From the NCBI RefSeq assembly GCF_014268595.2, contig NZ_CP077091.1:5811001-5875000 (forward strand): DNA of 64,000 nucleotides, in the 5' to 3' direction. A program made the translations under genes and the position numbers. The notes below the pieces were generated by a model. It was not told where the DNA came from and did no database searches. It was given only the letters and a program-made list of their open reading frames with translations. Below are positions 1 through 8,714 of this stretch, in pieces (the first letter of the stretch is position 1; every line of letters begins with the position of its first letter). The DNA is from Pseudomonas hamedanensis (GTDB lineage: Bacteria > Pseudomonadota > Gammaproteobacteria > Pseudomonadales > Pseudomonadaceae).

Positions 1-573
1 TTCAACCTTGACCCGCGCGGTGCCGGTTTCGGCATAGCCAAGTTTCTTCGCCGCAGCGTAGGACAGGTCGATGATGCGATCGGAGTAGAACGGCCCGCGG
101 TCATTGACGCGCAGGATCACGCTCTTGTTGTTGTCCAGGTTGGTCACCCGAACGTAGCTCGGCAGCGGCAAGGTCTTGTGCGCGGCACTCATGCCGTACA
201 GGTCATACACTTCGCCGTTGGCGGTGTTCTGGCCATGAAACTTGGTGCCGTACCAGGACGCCGTGCCCGAAGCCACGTAGGTCTTGGATTCCTGCAACGG
301 AAAGTAGGTCTTGCCCAGCACGGTGTACGGGTTGGCCTTGTACGGGCCGGTGTGCAGGGTCGGTGTCGCATCGGGGATGCGCGAAACATCAACGTCCCAC
401 CACGGCGCGCCATCTTTGTGCGCGCGGTTGATGTCCAGGCCCGGTTGGGCGCGGACAGCGGTGGACGGGGTCTTCTGCGTCGGCGTGCGGCTGGTCGTGC
501 AACTGGCGACCAGGACTGCCAACGCAGCGAAAGCCACCAGCTTCAGGGGTTTGTTGTTAGGCAATGCCTGCAT
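1..573 (-). CDS. rlpA: RlpA septal ring lytic transglycosylase/lipoprotein (3' end cut by window edge)
   Basis: Reads leftward and runs off the window, so only the first 191 codons are present. The N-terminus is a lipoprotein signal with lipobox VASC, Cys at residue 25, so it is probably anchored in the outer membrane. The double-psi beta-barrel domain follows, with GTASWYG, TANGEVYD, MSAAHKTLP and VNDRGPF-YSDRIIDLS signatures. In Pseudomonas, RlpA cleaves denuded peptidoglycan at the septum; the C-terminal SPOR domain would lie outside the window. The ATG shares one base with the mltB stop (TAATG), so translation is probably coupled. Confidence 0.95.
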   Translation of the reverse strand, partial: MQALPNNKPLKLVAFAALAVLVASCTTSRTPTQKTPSTAVRAQPGLDINRAHKDGAPWWDVDVSRIPDATPTLHTGPYKANPYTVLGKTYFPLQESKTYVASGTASWYGTKFHGQNTANGEVYDLYGMSAAHKTLPLPSYVRVTNLDNNKSVILRVNDRGPFYSDRIIDLSYAAAKKLGYAETGTARVKVE

Positions 574-1583
574 TACTTGACGCCCCGTGCTTGTACCAGC
601 TGTTCAGACAGTTGATGTACGGCCATGGCGTACATCACGCTGCGGTTATAACGCGTGATTGCGTAAAAATTCTTCAGGCCCATCCAGTATTCCGGGCCAT
701 TGTCGCCTTCAAGGCGAAATGCAGTAACCGGCATATCATCGCGCAGCGCATCATGACTTGACCAGCCCAGCGCCCGCAACTCCGCCACCGTCTTCACCGG
801 CTCGATGCCGGTGGTCAAGCCCTCATCGGCCTGCTCGCCACGCACATCGGCGCGGCTGACCACCGGTTCGCCGGCAACCCAGCCATGACGCTTGAAATAG
901 CTGGCAACGCTGCCGATCGCATCGTCGGGGTTGTTCCAGATATTGATGTGGCCGTCACCGTCGAAATCTACCGCGTAGGCGCGAAAGCTGCTGGGCATGA
1001 ATTGCGGCAGGCCCATGGCCCCGGCGTACGAGCCTTTGAGGGTCAGGGGATCGACCTGCTCTTCACGGGCCAGCAAGAGGAACTCACGCAGTTCCTTGCG
1101 GAAAAATTCGGCACGGGGAGGATAGTCGAAACCGAGGGTCGACAAAGCGTCGATGACGCGGAAATTACCGGTATTACGTCCGAAAAAGGTCTCTACGCCG
1201 ATGATCGACACGATGACTTGTGCCGGCACGCCATATTCCTGCTCGGCACGGGCCAGTGTCGCCTCGTGCTGACGCCAGAAGTCCACGCCGCGGGCGATGC
1301 GCGCGTCGGTGATGAACATCGGGCGGTATTCGTTCCACTGTTTGACCCGTTCGGCGGGCTTGGAGATGGCGTCGAGAATCGACTGCTTGCGTTGCGCCTC
1401 GCGGAACACACCCATCAGTTGTTCACCGGCGAAACCGTAGTCGCGGGTCATTTCACCGACGAATTCGGCCACCTGCGGCGAGCCTTCATAGTCGCCGGCC
1501 AGCGCTTCCTGCACGCTCCCCAGCAGGCCCACCAGGCCAACCAGCGGCGCACATCGAGTCGCCCAGCCACGCATTGCTTGCAT
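573..1583 (-). CDS. mltB: Lytic murein transglycosylase B
   Basis: A 336-residue soluble-type lytic transglycosylase with an N-terminal signal segment. It carries the family motif VETFFGRNTG, whose Glu is the catalytic acid, and GAMGLPQFMPSSF followed by a DGDGHINIWNNPDDAIGSVA segment typical of MltB. It cleaves the MurNAc-GlcNAc bond to form 1,6-anhydro products in the periplasm. I chose the ATG at 1583 because an AAGGTG ribosome site precedes it; an in-frame GTG at 1619 would overlap rodA. It lies between rodA and rlpA in the elongation/cell-wall operon. Confidence 0.95.
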   Translation of the reverse strand: MQAMRGWATRCAPLVGLVGLLGSVQEALAGDYEGSPQVAEFVGEMTRDYGFAGEQLMGVFREAQRKQSILDAISKPAERVKQWNEYRPMFITDARIARGVDFWRQHEATLARAEQEYGVPAQVIVSIIGVETFFGRNTGNFRVIDALSTLGFDYPPRAEFFRKELREFLLLAREEQVDPLTLKGSYAGAMGLPQFMPSSFRAYAVDFDGDGHINIWNNPDDAIGSVASYFKRHGWVAGEPVVSRADVRGEQADEGLTTGIEPVKTVAELRALGWSSHDALRDDMPVTAFRLEGDNGPEYWMGLKNFYAITRYNRSVMYAMAVHQLSEQLVQARGVK

Positions 1584-1600
1584 TGAACTCTTCACCTTAT

Positions 1601-2743
1601 TCAAACCTGTGCGATCCACTTGCGATGGGTATGGATCGACATCAAAACCCCAAACGCTGACAGCAGCGTCACCAGCGAAGTTCCTCCGTAGCTAATGAAC
1701 GGCAACGGCACCCCTACGACCGGCAACAGGCCACTGACCATACCGATGTTGACGAAAACGTAAACAAAAAATGTCATGGTCAACGCACCGGCGAGCAACT
1801 TGCCGAACAGCGTTTGCGCCTGAGCGGTGATCACCAGGCCGCGACCGATCAACAGCAGGTAGATCAGCAGCAGCGCACAGATGCCGACCAGACCGAACTC
1901 TTCGCCGAGCACGGCAATAATGAAGTCGGTGTGGCTTTCCGGCAGAAAGTCCAGGTGCGACTGGGTGCCGAGCAGCCAGCCCTTGCCGAAAACCCCACCG
2001 GAACCGATCGCCGCTTTCGACTGGATGATGTTCCAGCCAGTGCCGAGCGGGTCGCTCTCCGGGTCGAGAAACGTCAGAACCCGCTGCTTTTGATAGTCGT
2101 GCATGACGAAAAACCACATCGCCACCGACACCGGCACGGCCGCCGCCAGCACGCTGAGAATCCAGCGCCAGCGCAAGCCGCCCATGAACAGTACGAAAGC
2201 ACCACCGGCGAGAATCAGCAGCGAGGTGCCCAGATCCGGCTGGCGCACGATCAGAACGAACGGCACGCCAATCAGCATCAGGCTGATGCCGACGTGCTTG
2301 AGTTGCGGCGGCAAGGTGCGTTTGGACAGATACCAGGCGATGGTCGCCGGCATGAGGATCTTCATGAATTCCGACGGCTGGAAGCGGATCACCCCGGGGA
2401 TGTTGATCCAGCGCGTGGCACCCATGGCATTGTGGCCCATGATGTCGACGACCATCAGCAGCACCACGCCGATCACATAACCGAGCGGCACCCAGCGGGC
2501 CATGAACCGCGGTTCGAGCTGAGCGATGACGATCATCGACACCAGACCGATGCCGAACGAGGTGGCCTGCTTGGCCAGCAGATCCCAGCTCTTGCCACTG
2601 GCCGAATACAGCACGAACAGACTGCCGGCGGCGAGGATCAGCAGCAGGATCAGCAGCGGCCCATCAATGTGCAGCCTTTGCAGCAGCGTCGCACGGCGAC
2701 GCATCACATCCTCGCTGGAGAGCATGCGATCGAAGTTATTCAT
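1601..2743 (-). CDS. rodA: Rod-shape peptidoglycan glycosyltransferase RodA
   Basis: A 380-residue SEDS-family polytopic membrane protein. Recognisable segments are the LYSASG start of the first transmembrane region, IPGVIRFQPSEFMKI, LDPESDPLGTGWNIIQSKAAIGSGG, FLPESHTDFIIAVLGEEFG, and the C-terminal VGVPLPFISYGGTSL signature. RodA polymerises glycan strands of the side wall and works with PBP2, encoded just upstream. The ATG at 2743 lies inside the end of mrdA, an 8-base overlap that suggests translational coupling. A GTG one codon earlier is also possible. Confidence 0.97.
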   Translation of the reverse strand: MNNFDRMLSSEDVMRRRATLLQRLHIDGPLLILLLILAAGSLFVLYSASGKSWDLLAKQATSFGIGLVSMIVIAQLEPRFMARWVPLGYVIGVVLLMVVDIMGHNAMGATRWINIPGVIRFQPSEFMKILMPATIAWYLSKRTLPPQLKHVGISLMLIGVPFVLIVRQPDLGTSLLILAGGAFVLFMGGLRWRWILSVLAAAVPVSVAMWFFVMHDYQKQRVLTFLDPESDPLGTGWNIIQSKAAIGSGGVFGKGWLLGTQSHLDFLPESHTDFIIAVLGEEFGLVGICALLLIYLLLIGRGLVITAQAQTLFGKLLAGALTMTFFVYVFVNIGMVSGLLPVVGVPLPFISYGGTSLVTLLSAFGVLMSIHTHRKWIAQV

Positions 2744-4631
2744 CACGGGCCGAGGCCTCCGCAGTGATTGGGCTGGCGTATTCGGCTTTCAGATGACCGT
2801 CCTTATCGAGCAGCCAGGCGTCCATGATCTGACGCACCACGGGCGCGGCGACGCCGGAACCGGATTCACCGTTCTCGACCATCACCGAGACGACGATTTT
2901 AGGGTCATCGGCCGGGGCAAAACCGACGAACAAGGCGTGGTCGCGGTGGCGCTCCTGAACCTTGGAGCGATCGTATTTTTCGCCCTGCTTGATCGCGACC
3001 ACCTGCGCGGTACCGGACTTGCCGGCAATGCGATATTGCGCGCCGATCGCCGCTTTGCGCGCAGTGCCACGGGCCCCGTGCATCACCTGCTGCATGCCGT
3101 GGTTGACCTTGTTCCAGTCGGACGGGTCGCGCAGCACGATGTTCGGCATCGGGTTGTCGTCCACCGGCTTCACCCCGTCGAGGGACTTGGCCAGGTGCGG
3201 ACGATTCCAGATGCCTTTGTTGGCGACCAGCGCAGTGGCCTGGGCCAGTTGCAACGGCGTCGACTGCATGTAGCCCTGGCCGATCCCGAGGATCAGGGTT
3301 TCGCCAGGGAACCACGCCTGTTTGCGGGTGGCGCGCTTCCATTCGCGGGACGGCATCAGGCCGGGGGATTCTTCGAACATGTCCAGCGAGACCTTCTGGC
3401 CGATGCCGAACTTGTTCATGTAGGCCGACAGCCGATCGATGCCGAGCTTGTGCGCCAAGTCATAGAAGTAGGTGTCGTTGGAACGCATGATCGCCGTGTC
3501 GAGGTCGACGAAGCCGTCACCGGTGCGGTTCCAGTTGCGGTACTTGTGATCGTAATTGGGCAGCATGTAGTAACCCGGGTCGAACACTCGGCTGGAGGCC
3601 GTGACCACACCCGCGTCGAGGCCGGCAATCGCCACCGCCGGTTTGATCGTCGAACCCGGCGGATACAGACCGCGCAGCACACGATTGAACAGCGGCCGGT
3701 CGATGGAATCACGCAACTCGGCGTAGGCCTTGAAGCTGATACCAGTGACGAACAGGTTCGGGTCGAAGCTCGGCTGACTCACCATCGCCAGCACTTCACC
3801 GGTCTTCGGATCGAGCGCAACCACCGCGCCACGGCGCCCGCCCAGTGCTGCCTCGGCCGCTTCCTGCAATTTGATGTCGAGGCTCAGGACAATGTCCTTG
3901 CCGGGAATCGGATCGGTGCGCTTGAGCACGCGCAACACCCGGCCACGGGCGTTGGTCTCGACTTCTTCGTAACCGACCTGACCGTGCAATTCCGGCTCGT
4001 AGAAACGCTCGATGCCGGTCTTGCCGATATGGTGGGTGCCGCTGTAATTGACCGGGTCGAGCGACTTCAGCTCTTTCTCGTTGATCCGCCCCATATAACC
4101 CACCGAGTGCGCAAAATGCGCGCCCTGCGGATAGTGACGGACCAGTTGCGCCACCACTTCCACCCCAGGCAGGCGGAACTGGTTCACGGCAATCCGGGCG
4201 ATCTGCTCCTCGCTCAGTTCGAACAGTATCGGCACCGGTTCGAACGGTCGGCGCCCCTGACGCATGCGCTTCTCGAAGATCACCCGGTCCTCGGGCGTCA
4301 GCTCCAGCACCTCGACAATGACGTCGAGTACCTGTTGCCAGTCGCCGGAACGCTCGCGGGTCATGCTCAGGCTGAAGCTCGGACGGTTGTCCGCCACCAC
4401 CACGCCGTTGCGGTCGAAGATCAACCCGCGGGTCGGCGGAATCGGCTGCACGTGGACGCGGTTGTTTTCCGACAGCGTCGAGTGGTACTCGTACTGGATC
4501 ACTTGCAAGTAATACAGCCGCGCGATCAGCACGCCGATCAGCATCACGATCACGATCGCACCGAACACGACGCGGCTGCGCACCAGACGGGCGTCCTTTT
4601 CGTGGTCCTTGATGCGGATCGGCTGAGTCAT
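2736..4631 (-). CDS. mrdA: Penicillin-binding protein 2 (elongasome transpeptidase)
   Basis: A 631-residue class B penicillin-binding protein with one N-terminal membrane anchor (VVFGAIVIVMLIGVLIA), a dimerisation domain, and a transpeptidase domain. The acylation motif STIK has its Ser at about residue 327, in YPPGSTIKP. SND follows in MRSNDTYFYDLA, and KSGTA comes near the C-terminus. It cross-links side-wall peptidoglycan with RodA and is the target of mecillinam-type beta-lactams. The ATG at 4631 follows the rlmH stop by 10 bases. Length and all three motifs are normal. Confidence 0.97.
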   Translation of the reverse strand: MTQPIRIKDHEKDARLVRSRVVFGAIVIVMLIGVLIARLYYLQVIQYEYHSTLSENNRVHVQPIPPTRGLIFDRNGVVVADNRPSFSLSMTRERSGDWQQVLDVIVEVLELTPEDRVIFEKRMRQGRRPFEPVPILFELSEEQIARIAVNQFRLPGVEVVAQLVRHYPQGAHFAHSVGYMGRINEKELKSLDPVNYSGTHHIGKTGIERFYEPELHGQVGYEEVETNARGRVLRVLKRTDPIPGKDIVLSLDIKLQEAAEAALGGRRGAVVALDPKTGEVLAMVSQPSFDPNLFVTGISFKAYAELRDSIDRPLFNRVLRGLYPPGSTIKPAVAIAGLDAGVVTASSRVFDPGYYMLPNYDHKYRNWNRTGDGFVDLDTAIMRSNDTYFYDLAHKLGIDRLSAYMNKFGIGQKVSLDMFEESPGLMPSREWKRATRKQAWFPGETLILGIGQGYMQSTPLQLAQATALVANKGIWNRPHLAKSLDGVKPVDDNPMPNIVLRDPSDWNKVNHGMQQVMHGARGTARKAAIGAQYRIAGKSGTAQVVAIKQGEKYDRSKVQERHRDHALFVGFAPADDPKIVVSVMVENGESGSGVAAPVVRQIMDAWLLDKDGHLKAEYASPITAEASARDE

Positions 4632-4641
4632 GGGGGCAGGA

Positions 4642-5109
4642 TTACTTGTGGTAAGGGTGACCGGACAGCACGGTCCAGGCACGGTACAACTGTTCGCCGA
4701 TCAGGATCCGCACCAGCGGGTGCGGCAACGTCAGCGGCGACAACGACCAGCGCTGGTCAGCCCGGGCGCAAACTTCCGGCGCCAGCCCTTCCGGGCCACC
4801 GACCATGAAATTGACCGTGCGCGAATCCAGCCGCCAGCGATCAAGCTCGACCGCCAGTTGCTCGGTGCTCCAGGGCTTGCCGTGAACTTCCAGCGTGACG
4901 ATCCGCTCGTTGTGCCCGACCTTGGCCAGCATGGCTTCGCCTTCCTGGCGGATGAAACGGGCCACGTCGGCATTCTTGCCGCGGGTATTGAGCGGAATTT
5001 CCACCAGTTCCAGCGCCAGCTCGGACGGAAGACGCTTGGCATATTCATGCCAGCCTTCTTCCACCCACTTGGGCATGCGTGAACCGACGGCGATCAGGCG
5101 CAGTCGCAC
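4642..5109 (-). CDS. rlmH: 23S rRNA pseudouridine-1915 N3-methyltransferase RlmH
   Basis: A 155-residue SPOUT-class methyltransferase, the usual size for RlmH. It starts [20 protein letters not shown] and contains the knot region FMVGGPEGL that binds S-adenosylmethionine, then [22 protein letters not shown] and a C-terminal HPYHK. It methylates the pseudouridine in helix 69 of mature 70S ribosomes. It sits 9 bases after rsfS, another ribosome-acting gene, in the same operon. Confidence 0.97.
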   Translation of the reverse strand: MRLRLIAVGSRMPKWVEEGWHEYAKRLPSELALELVEIPLNTRGKNADVARFIRQEGEAMLAKVGHNERIVTLEVHGKPWSTEQLAVELDRWRLDSRTVNFMVGGPEGLAPEVCARADQRWSLSPLTLPHPLVRILIGEQLYRAWTVLSGHPYHK

Positions 5110-5118
5110 AGCAATCCC

Positions 5119-5613
5119 TTAGAACTGGTCTTTGTTGAGCTTGGTGAAATGCTCGTGGGTGTTTTCCGGGCTGTGGTGCTTGGCGTCGGCCGCGCGGCTT
5201 TGCTCGGCACCGGCCCACAGACGCTCCAGGTCGTAGAACTGACGTGCCGAGGCGGTCATCATGTGCACGATCACCAGATCGAGGTCGAGCAACACCCAGT
5301 CGCTGTCGCCCTTGCCTTCTTCGCCCAGCGGCTTGGCGCCCTGTTTCTTCACTTCTTCGCGGACCTTGTCCAGCATCGCGTTGATCTGGCGATTGGAGGT
5401 ACCGGTGGCGATGATCATGTAGTCAGTGATGCTCTGCTTGTCGCGCACATCGATGATCTGGATGTCCTGGGCCTTGACGTCTTCCAGCGCGGCGACGGCA
5501 ATCTTGACCAGTTCGTCGCCCTTGAGCGGCTCGTTGGTGTTGACCGCTTCAGGCAGCGGCGCGCTCTTGAAGGTGCCTTTGCGCTTTACTTTCGGTAGAT
5601 CTTTGTCAGTCAT
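5119..5613 (-). CDS. rsfS: Ribosomal silencing factor RsfS
   Basis: A 164-residue protein of the RsfS/Iojap family. The core contains DIQIIDVRDKQSITDYMIIATG, then DWVLLDLDLVIVHMM and YDLERLWAGA, all family signatures. It binds L14 (uL14) of the large subunit and blocks subunit joining in stationary phase or starvation. Compared with shorter homologues it has a basic, Lys-rich N-terminal stretch of about 35 residues and a hydrophilic C-terminal tail of about 30 residues. It is followed by rlmH and preceded by nadD, a conserved arrangement. Confidence 0.96.
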   Translation of the reverse strand: MTDKDLPKVKRKGTFKSAPLPEAVNTNEPLKGDELVKIAVAALEDVKAQDIQIIDVRDKQSITDYMIIATGTSNRQINAMLDKVREEVKKQGAKPLGEEGKGDSDWVLLDLDLVIVHMMTASARQFYDLERLWAGAEQSRAADAKHHSPENTHEHFTKLNKDQF

Positions 5614-5684
5614 ATAAAACTCGTTTTGCTCATGTATTCGGCGGCTTGGGATACGGTGATTCGTATCAGTGAAGCACGCCTTGT

Positions 5685-6374
5685 TCAGTTCGACGCACGG
5701 TACAGACCGTGCGCATCGATGTAGGCCAGGACCGCGTCGGGCACCAGGAAACGTACCGACTTACCGCTGGCCAGCAGTTGACGGATCTGGGTGGCGGAAA
5801 CCGCGAGCGGTGTCTGCCAGACGAATGCAATCTGTCCGCTCGGCCCTTTCAGGGCCAGCGGGTCGCTCACCGAACGCGCTGCCAGCAGGTTGCGCAAGGC
5901 ATCCGGCGGTTCGCTGTCGGCGTCCGGGCGCTGTAGCACCAGGATATGGCAATGCTGGAGCAACTCTTCCCAGCGGTGCCAAGTGGGCAGGCCGCAAAAT
6001 GCGTCCCAGCCCAAAAGCAGAAAAACCTGGGTCTCGGCGGCCATTTCGGCGCGCAGCGACTCCAGGGTATCGATGGTCCAGGACGGTTTGTCCCGCTGCA
6101 ATTCACGGGCGTCCACCACCAGCGGCGGCAAACCGGCCACCGCGCTTTCGACCATCGCCAGGCGATCCTGCGCCGACACCTGCGGCGTATCTCGGTGCGG
6201 CGGCCGGGCGCTGGGCATCATGCGCAGCTCATCCAGCGCCAGCGCTTCGGCGACTTCCAGTGCGCCACGCAGATGACCGATGTGCACCGGGTCGAACGTG
6301 CCGCCCAGCACGCCAATGCGTTGCGGACGGGACTCGCTGCCGGGCTGCGGCGCTGTCGGTTCGAGGTCGGTCAA
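5685..6374 (-). CDS. nadD: Nicotinate-nucleotide adenylyltransferase
   Basis: Converts nicotinate mononucleotide and ATP to deamido-NAD in NAD biosynthesis. It has the nucleotidyltransferase motif [12 protein letters not shown] near the N-terminus and the C-terminal [23 protein letters not shown] equivalent of the ISSTxIR motif. The start is uncertain. I used TTG at 6374, which directly follows the proA stop and gives 229 residues. An ATG at 6407 would add 11 residues ([11 protein letters not shown]) and overlap proA by about 32 bases. Neither has a strong ribosome site. Confidence 0.93.
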   Translation of the reverse strand: MTDLEPTAPQPGSESRPQRIGVLGGTFDPVHIGHLRGALEVAEALALDELRMMPSARPPHRDTPQVSAQDRLAMVESAVAGLPPLVVDARELQRDKPSWTIDTLESLRAEMAAETQVFLLLGWDAFCGLPTWHRWEELLQHCHILVLQRPDADSEPPDALRNLLAARSVSDPLALKGPSGQIAFVWQTPLAVSATQIRQLLASGKSVRFLVPDAVLAYIDAHGLYRASN

Positions 6375-6375
6375 G

Positions 6376-7647
6376 TCAGACCGTCGCCTGGCCGCGCAAC
6401 TGGCCATCGCCGACCACGATGTACTTCTCGCAGGTCAGTCCTTCCAGGCCCACCGGGCCACGGGCGTGCAGCTTATCAGTAGAAATGCCGATCTCGGCAC
6501 CCAATCCGTATTCAAATCCATCGGCAAAGCAGGTCGGCGTGTTGATCATCACCGAGGCCGAGTCGACTTCCGCCACGAAGCGACGGGTGTCTGCGAGGTT
6601 TTCGCTGACGATCGAGTCGGTGTGATGGGAGCCGTAATGGTTGATGTGCTCGATCGCCTGGTCCAGGCCGTCGACCACGCGGATCGACAGGATTGGCGCC
6701 AGATACTCGGTATGCCAGTCGTCTTCGCTGGCAGCCACAGCCTCGATGATCGCCCGGGTGCGCTCGCAGCCACGCAGCTCGACGCCTTTTTCGCGGAACT
6801 GCGCCGCCATCGCCGGCAGGAAGTCAGCGGCGACTGCCTGATCGACCAGCAAGGTTTCCATCGCGCCGCAAATGCCATAACGATACGTCTTGGCATTGAA
6901 GGCAATACGCCGGGCTTTCGGCAGATCGGCGTGGGCACTGACGTAAACGTGGCAGATACCGTCCAGATGTTTGATCACTGGCACGCGGGCATCGCGGCTG
7001 ATGCGTTCGATCAGGCCACGGCCGCCACGGGGCACGATGACGTCGACATATTCAGGCATGGCGATCAGCGCACCGACGGCAGCGCGGTCGGTGGTCTCGA
7101 CCACTTGCACGACGGCGGCGGGCAATTGGGCCTCGGCCAGACCGCGTTGAATGCACGCGGCAATCGCGCGATTGGAATGAATCGCCTCGGAGCCGCCGCG
7201 CAGAATCGTCGCATTGCCGGACTTCAGGCACAGACTGGCGGCGTCGATGGTCACGTTGGGACGGGATTCGTAAATGATCCCGATCACGCCCAGCGGCACG
7301 CGCATCTTGCCGACCTGGATGCCCGACGGACGGAAGCTCATGTCGCGGATCGCACCGACCGGATCAGGCAGCGCCGCGACCTGACGCAGACCGACGATCA
7401 TGCCGTCGATGCGCGCCGGGGTCAGTTCCAGACGCTCCAGCAGGGCCGGCTCCAGACCGTTAGCGCGACCGGCTGCCAGGTCTTGCTCATTGGCGGCGGC
7501 GAGCTCGGCGCGCGCGGCGTCCAGCGCATTGGCCGCTGCCTGCAAGGCGCGGTTTTTCTGCGCAGTGCTGGCACGGCCAATGACCCGGGAAGCCTGGCGG
7601 GCGGCGCGACCCAATCGGGTCATGTAGTCAAGAACGGACTCAGTCAT
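6376..7647 (-). CDS. proA: Gamma-glutamyl phosphate reductase
   Basis: A 423-residue aldehyde-dehydrogenase-fold enzyme that reduces gamma-glutamyl phosphate to glutamate semialdehyde in proline synthesis. Motifs seen are [56 protein letters not shown], and the catalytic-Cys context [13 protein letters not shown]. The C-terminal part has [18 protein letters not shown]. Length is normal. It is the first gene of the leftward operon; the 176-base gap to mpg must hold divergent promoters. Confidence 0.97.
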   Translation of the reverse strand: MTESVLDYMTRLGRAARQASRVIGRASTAQKNRALQAAANALDAARAELAAANEQDLAAGRANGLEPALLERLELTPARIDGMIVGLRQVAALPDPVGAIRDMSFRPSGIQVGKMRVPLGVIGIIYESRPNVTIDAASLCLKSGNATILRGGSEAIHSNRAIAACIQRGLAEAQLPAAVVQVVETTDRAAVGALIAMPEYVDVIVPRGGRGLIERISRDARVPVIKHLDGICHVYVSAHADLPKARRIAFNAKTYRYGICGAMETLLVDQAVAADFLPAMAAQFREKGVELRGCERTRAIIEAVAASEDDWHTEYLAPILSIRVVDGLDQAIEHINHYGSHHTDSIVSENLADTRRFVAEVDSASVMINTPTCFADGFEYGLGAEIGISTDKLHARGPVGLEGLTCEKYIVVGDGQLRGQATV

Positions 7648-7823
7648 GGCTGCTGGGGTCTTGGCAAAGAGGAAAGCGGCAGATTATAGCTGTCGCGTCC
7701 CGGGACTAACAGCAGTGACGGGCGGATGGTCGAAATGAGCAGCATTTGGCCAACGTTCAGACGTAATTAAGCTGAGCGTTGCTATCATCACGACCTCTTG
7801 AGCCTGGATAAACCTTGCCCATC

Positions 7824-8549
7824 ATGACCAACGTGCACCTTCGCCCCGCCACCGAGCGCCTGCCGGTGGGCCTGCCAGACAGTTTTTTTGACCGTGACGC
7901 GCAAGTGCTGGCGCAGGATCTGCTCGGCAAAGTCATCCGCCATCGCATCGGGGACTTGTGGTTGAGCGCGCGGATCATCGAAACCGAAGCCTATTACTGC
8001 GCGGAAAAAGGCAGTCACGCCTCGCTCGGCTACACGGAAAAGCGTAAGGCTTTGTTTCTGGATGGCGGCCACATCTATATGTATTACGCCCGTGGCGGCG
8101 ACTCGCTGAATTTCAGCGCCCAAGGGCCGGGCAATGCCGTGCTGATCAAATCCGCCTATCCGTGGGTCGATGAAATCAGCGGCCCGGCGAGCCTGGCGCA
8201 GATGCTCCTGAACAATCCCGATGCTCAGGGCCGCCCACGTCCAACGCAGAAGCTGTGCGCCGGGCAGACCTTGCTGTGCAAGGCGCTGGGGTTGAAAGTG
8301 CCGGTGTGGGACGCCAAGCGTTTTGACCACGAGCTGTTGCTGGTCGAGGACACCGGACCGAAGCCCTCGCACGTTATTCAAACCACCCGACTGGGCATTC
8401 CGCTGGGCCGGGACGAGCATCTGCTGTACCGCTTCGTTGACGCCGCCTATGCGCAATGGTGCACAAGGAACCCGCTGCGACGCGGTCAGGTCGAAGGGCG
8501 GGATTATTTTCTGCTTCCCGGGGCTGACGCCGAATCTGCAACCAAATGA
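7824..8549 (+). CDS. mpg: 3-methyladenine DNA glycosylase, AAG/Mpg type
   Basis: A 241-residue protein of the eukaryote-like alkyladenine glycosylase family, which excises 3-methyladenine and other alkylated or deaminated purines. Signatures are LAQDLLGKVI, the active-site region ARIIETEAYY with the catalytic Glu, a YMYYARGGDSLNFS segment, GPASLAQ and the C-terminal RFVDA. I chose the ATG at 7824; a TTG three codons upstream is in frame. It is the first gene of the plus-strand stretch and is followed by a REP doublet. Confidence 0.93.
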   Translation: MTNVHLRPATERLPVGLPDSFFDRDAQVLAQDLLGKVIRHRIGDLWLSARIIETEAYYCAEKGSHASLGYTEKRKALFLDGGHIYMYYARGGDSLNFSAQGPGNAVLIKSAYPWVDEISGPASLAQMLLNNPDAQGRPRPTQKLCAGQTLLCKALGLKVPVWDAKRFDHELLLVEDTGPKPSHVIQTTRLGIPLGRDEHLLYRFVDAAYAQWCTRNPLRRGQVEGRDYFLLPGADAESATK

Positions 8550-8552
8550 CAT

Positions 8553-8650
8553 CCCCTGTGGGAGCGAGCCTGCTCGCGAAGAGGGCGTGCCAGCCAATGT
8601 TTCTGCGTCTGACACGAGGCATTCGCGAGCAGGCTCGCTCCCACAGGGGA
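8553..8650. repeat. REP doublet (inverted pair), type GTGGGAGCGAGCCTGCTCGCGAA
   Basis: Two inverted copies of a REP-like unit, 8553-8580 and 8622-8650, flank a 41-base unique spacer. The same unit in variant form recurs near 33984, 51162, 53225 and 55300. Such doublets are mobilised by RAYT transposases in fluorescent pseudomonads; no RAYT gene is in the window. Confidence 0.9.
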
Positions 8651-8714
8651 TCAGTCAACCACTGATAACGATGCATCCTTCGGGATCAATTAAAGATTTG
8701 ATGGAGTTGTCTGT

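Noticed and set aside
2526..4808. Long open frame on the plus strand opposite rodA/mrdA
   Set aside because: Low-complexity His/Arg/Asp-rich translation and full overlap with two motif-rich genes on the other strand; a shadow of GC-rich codon use.
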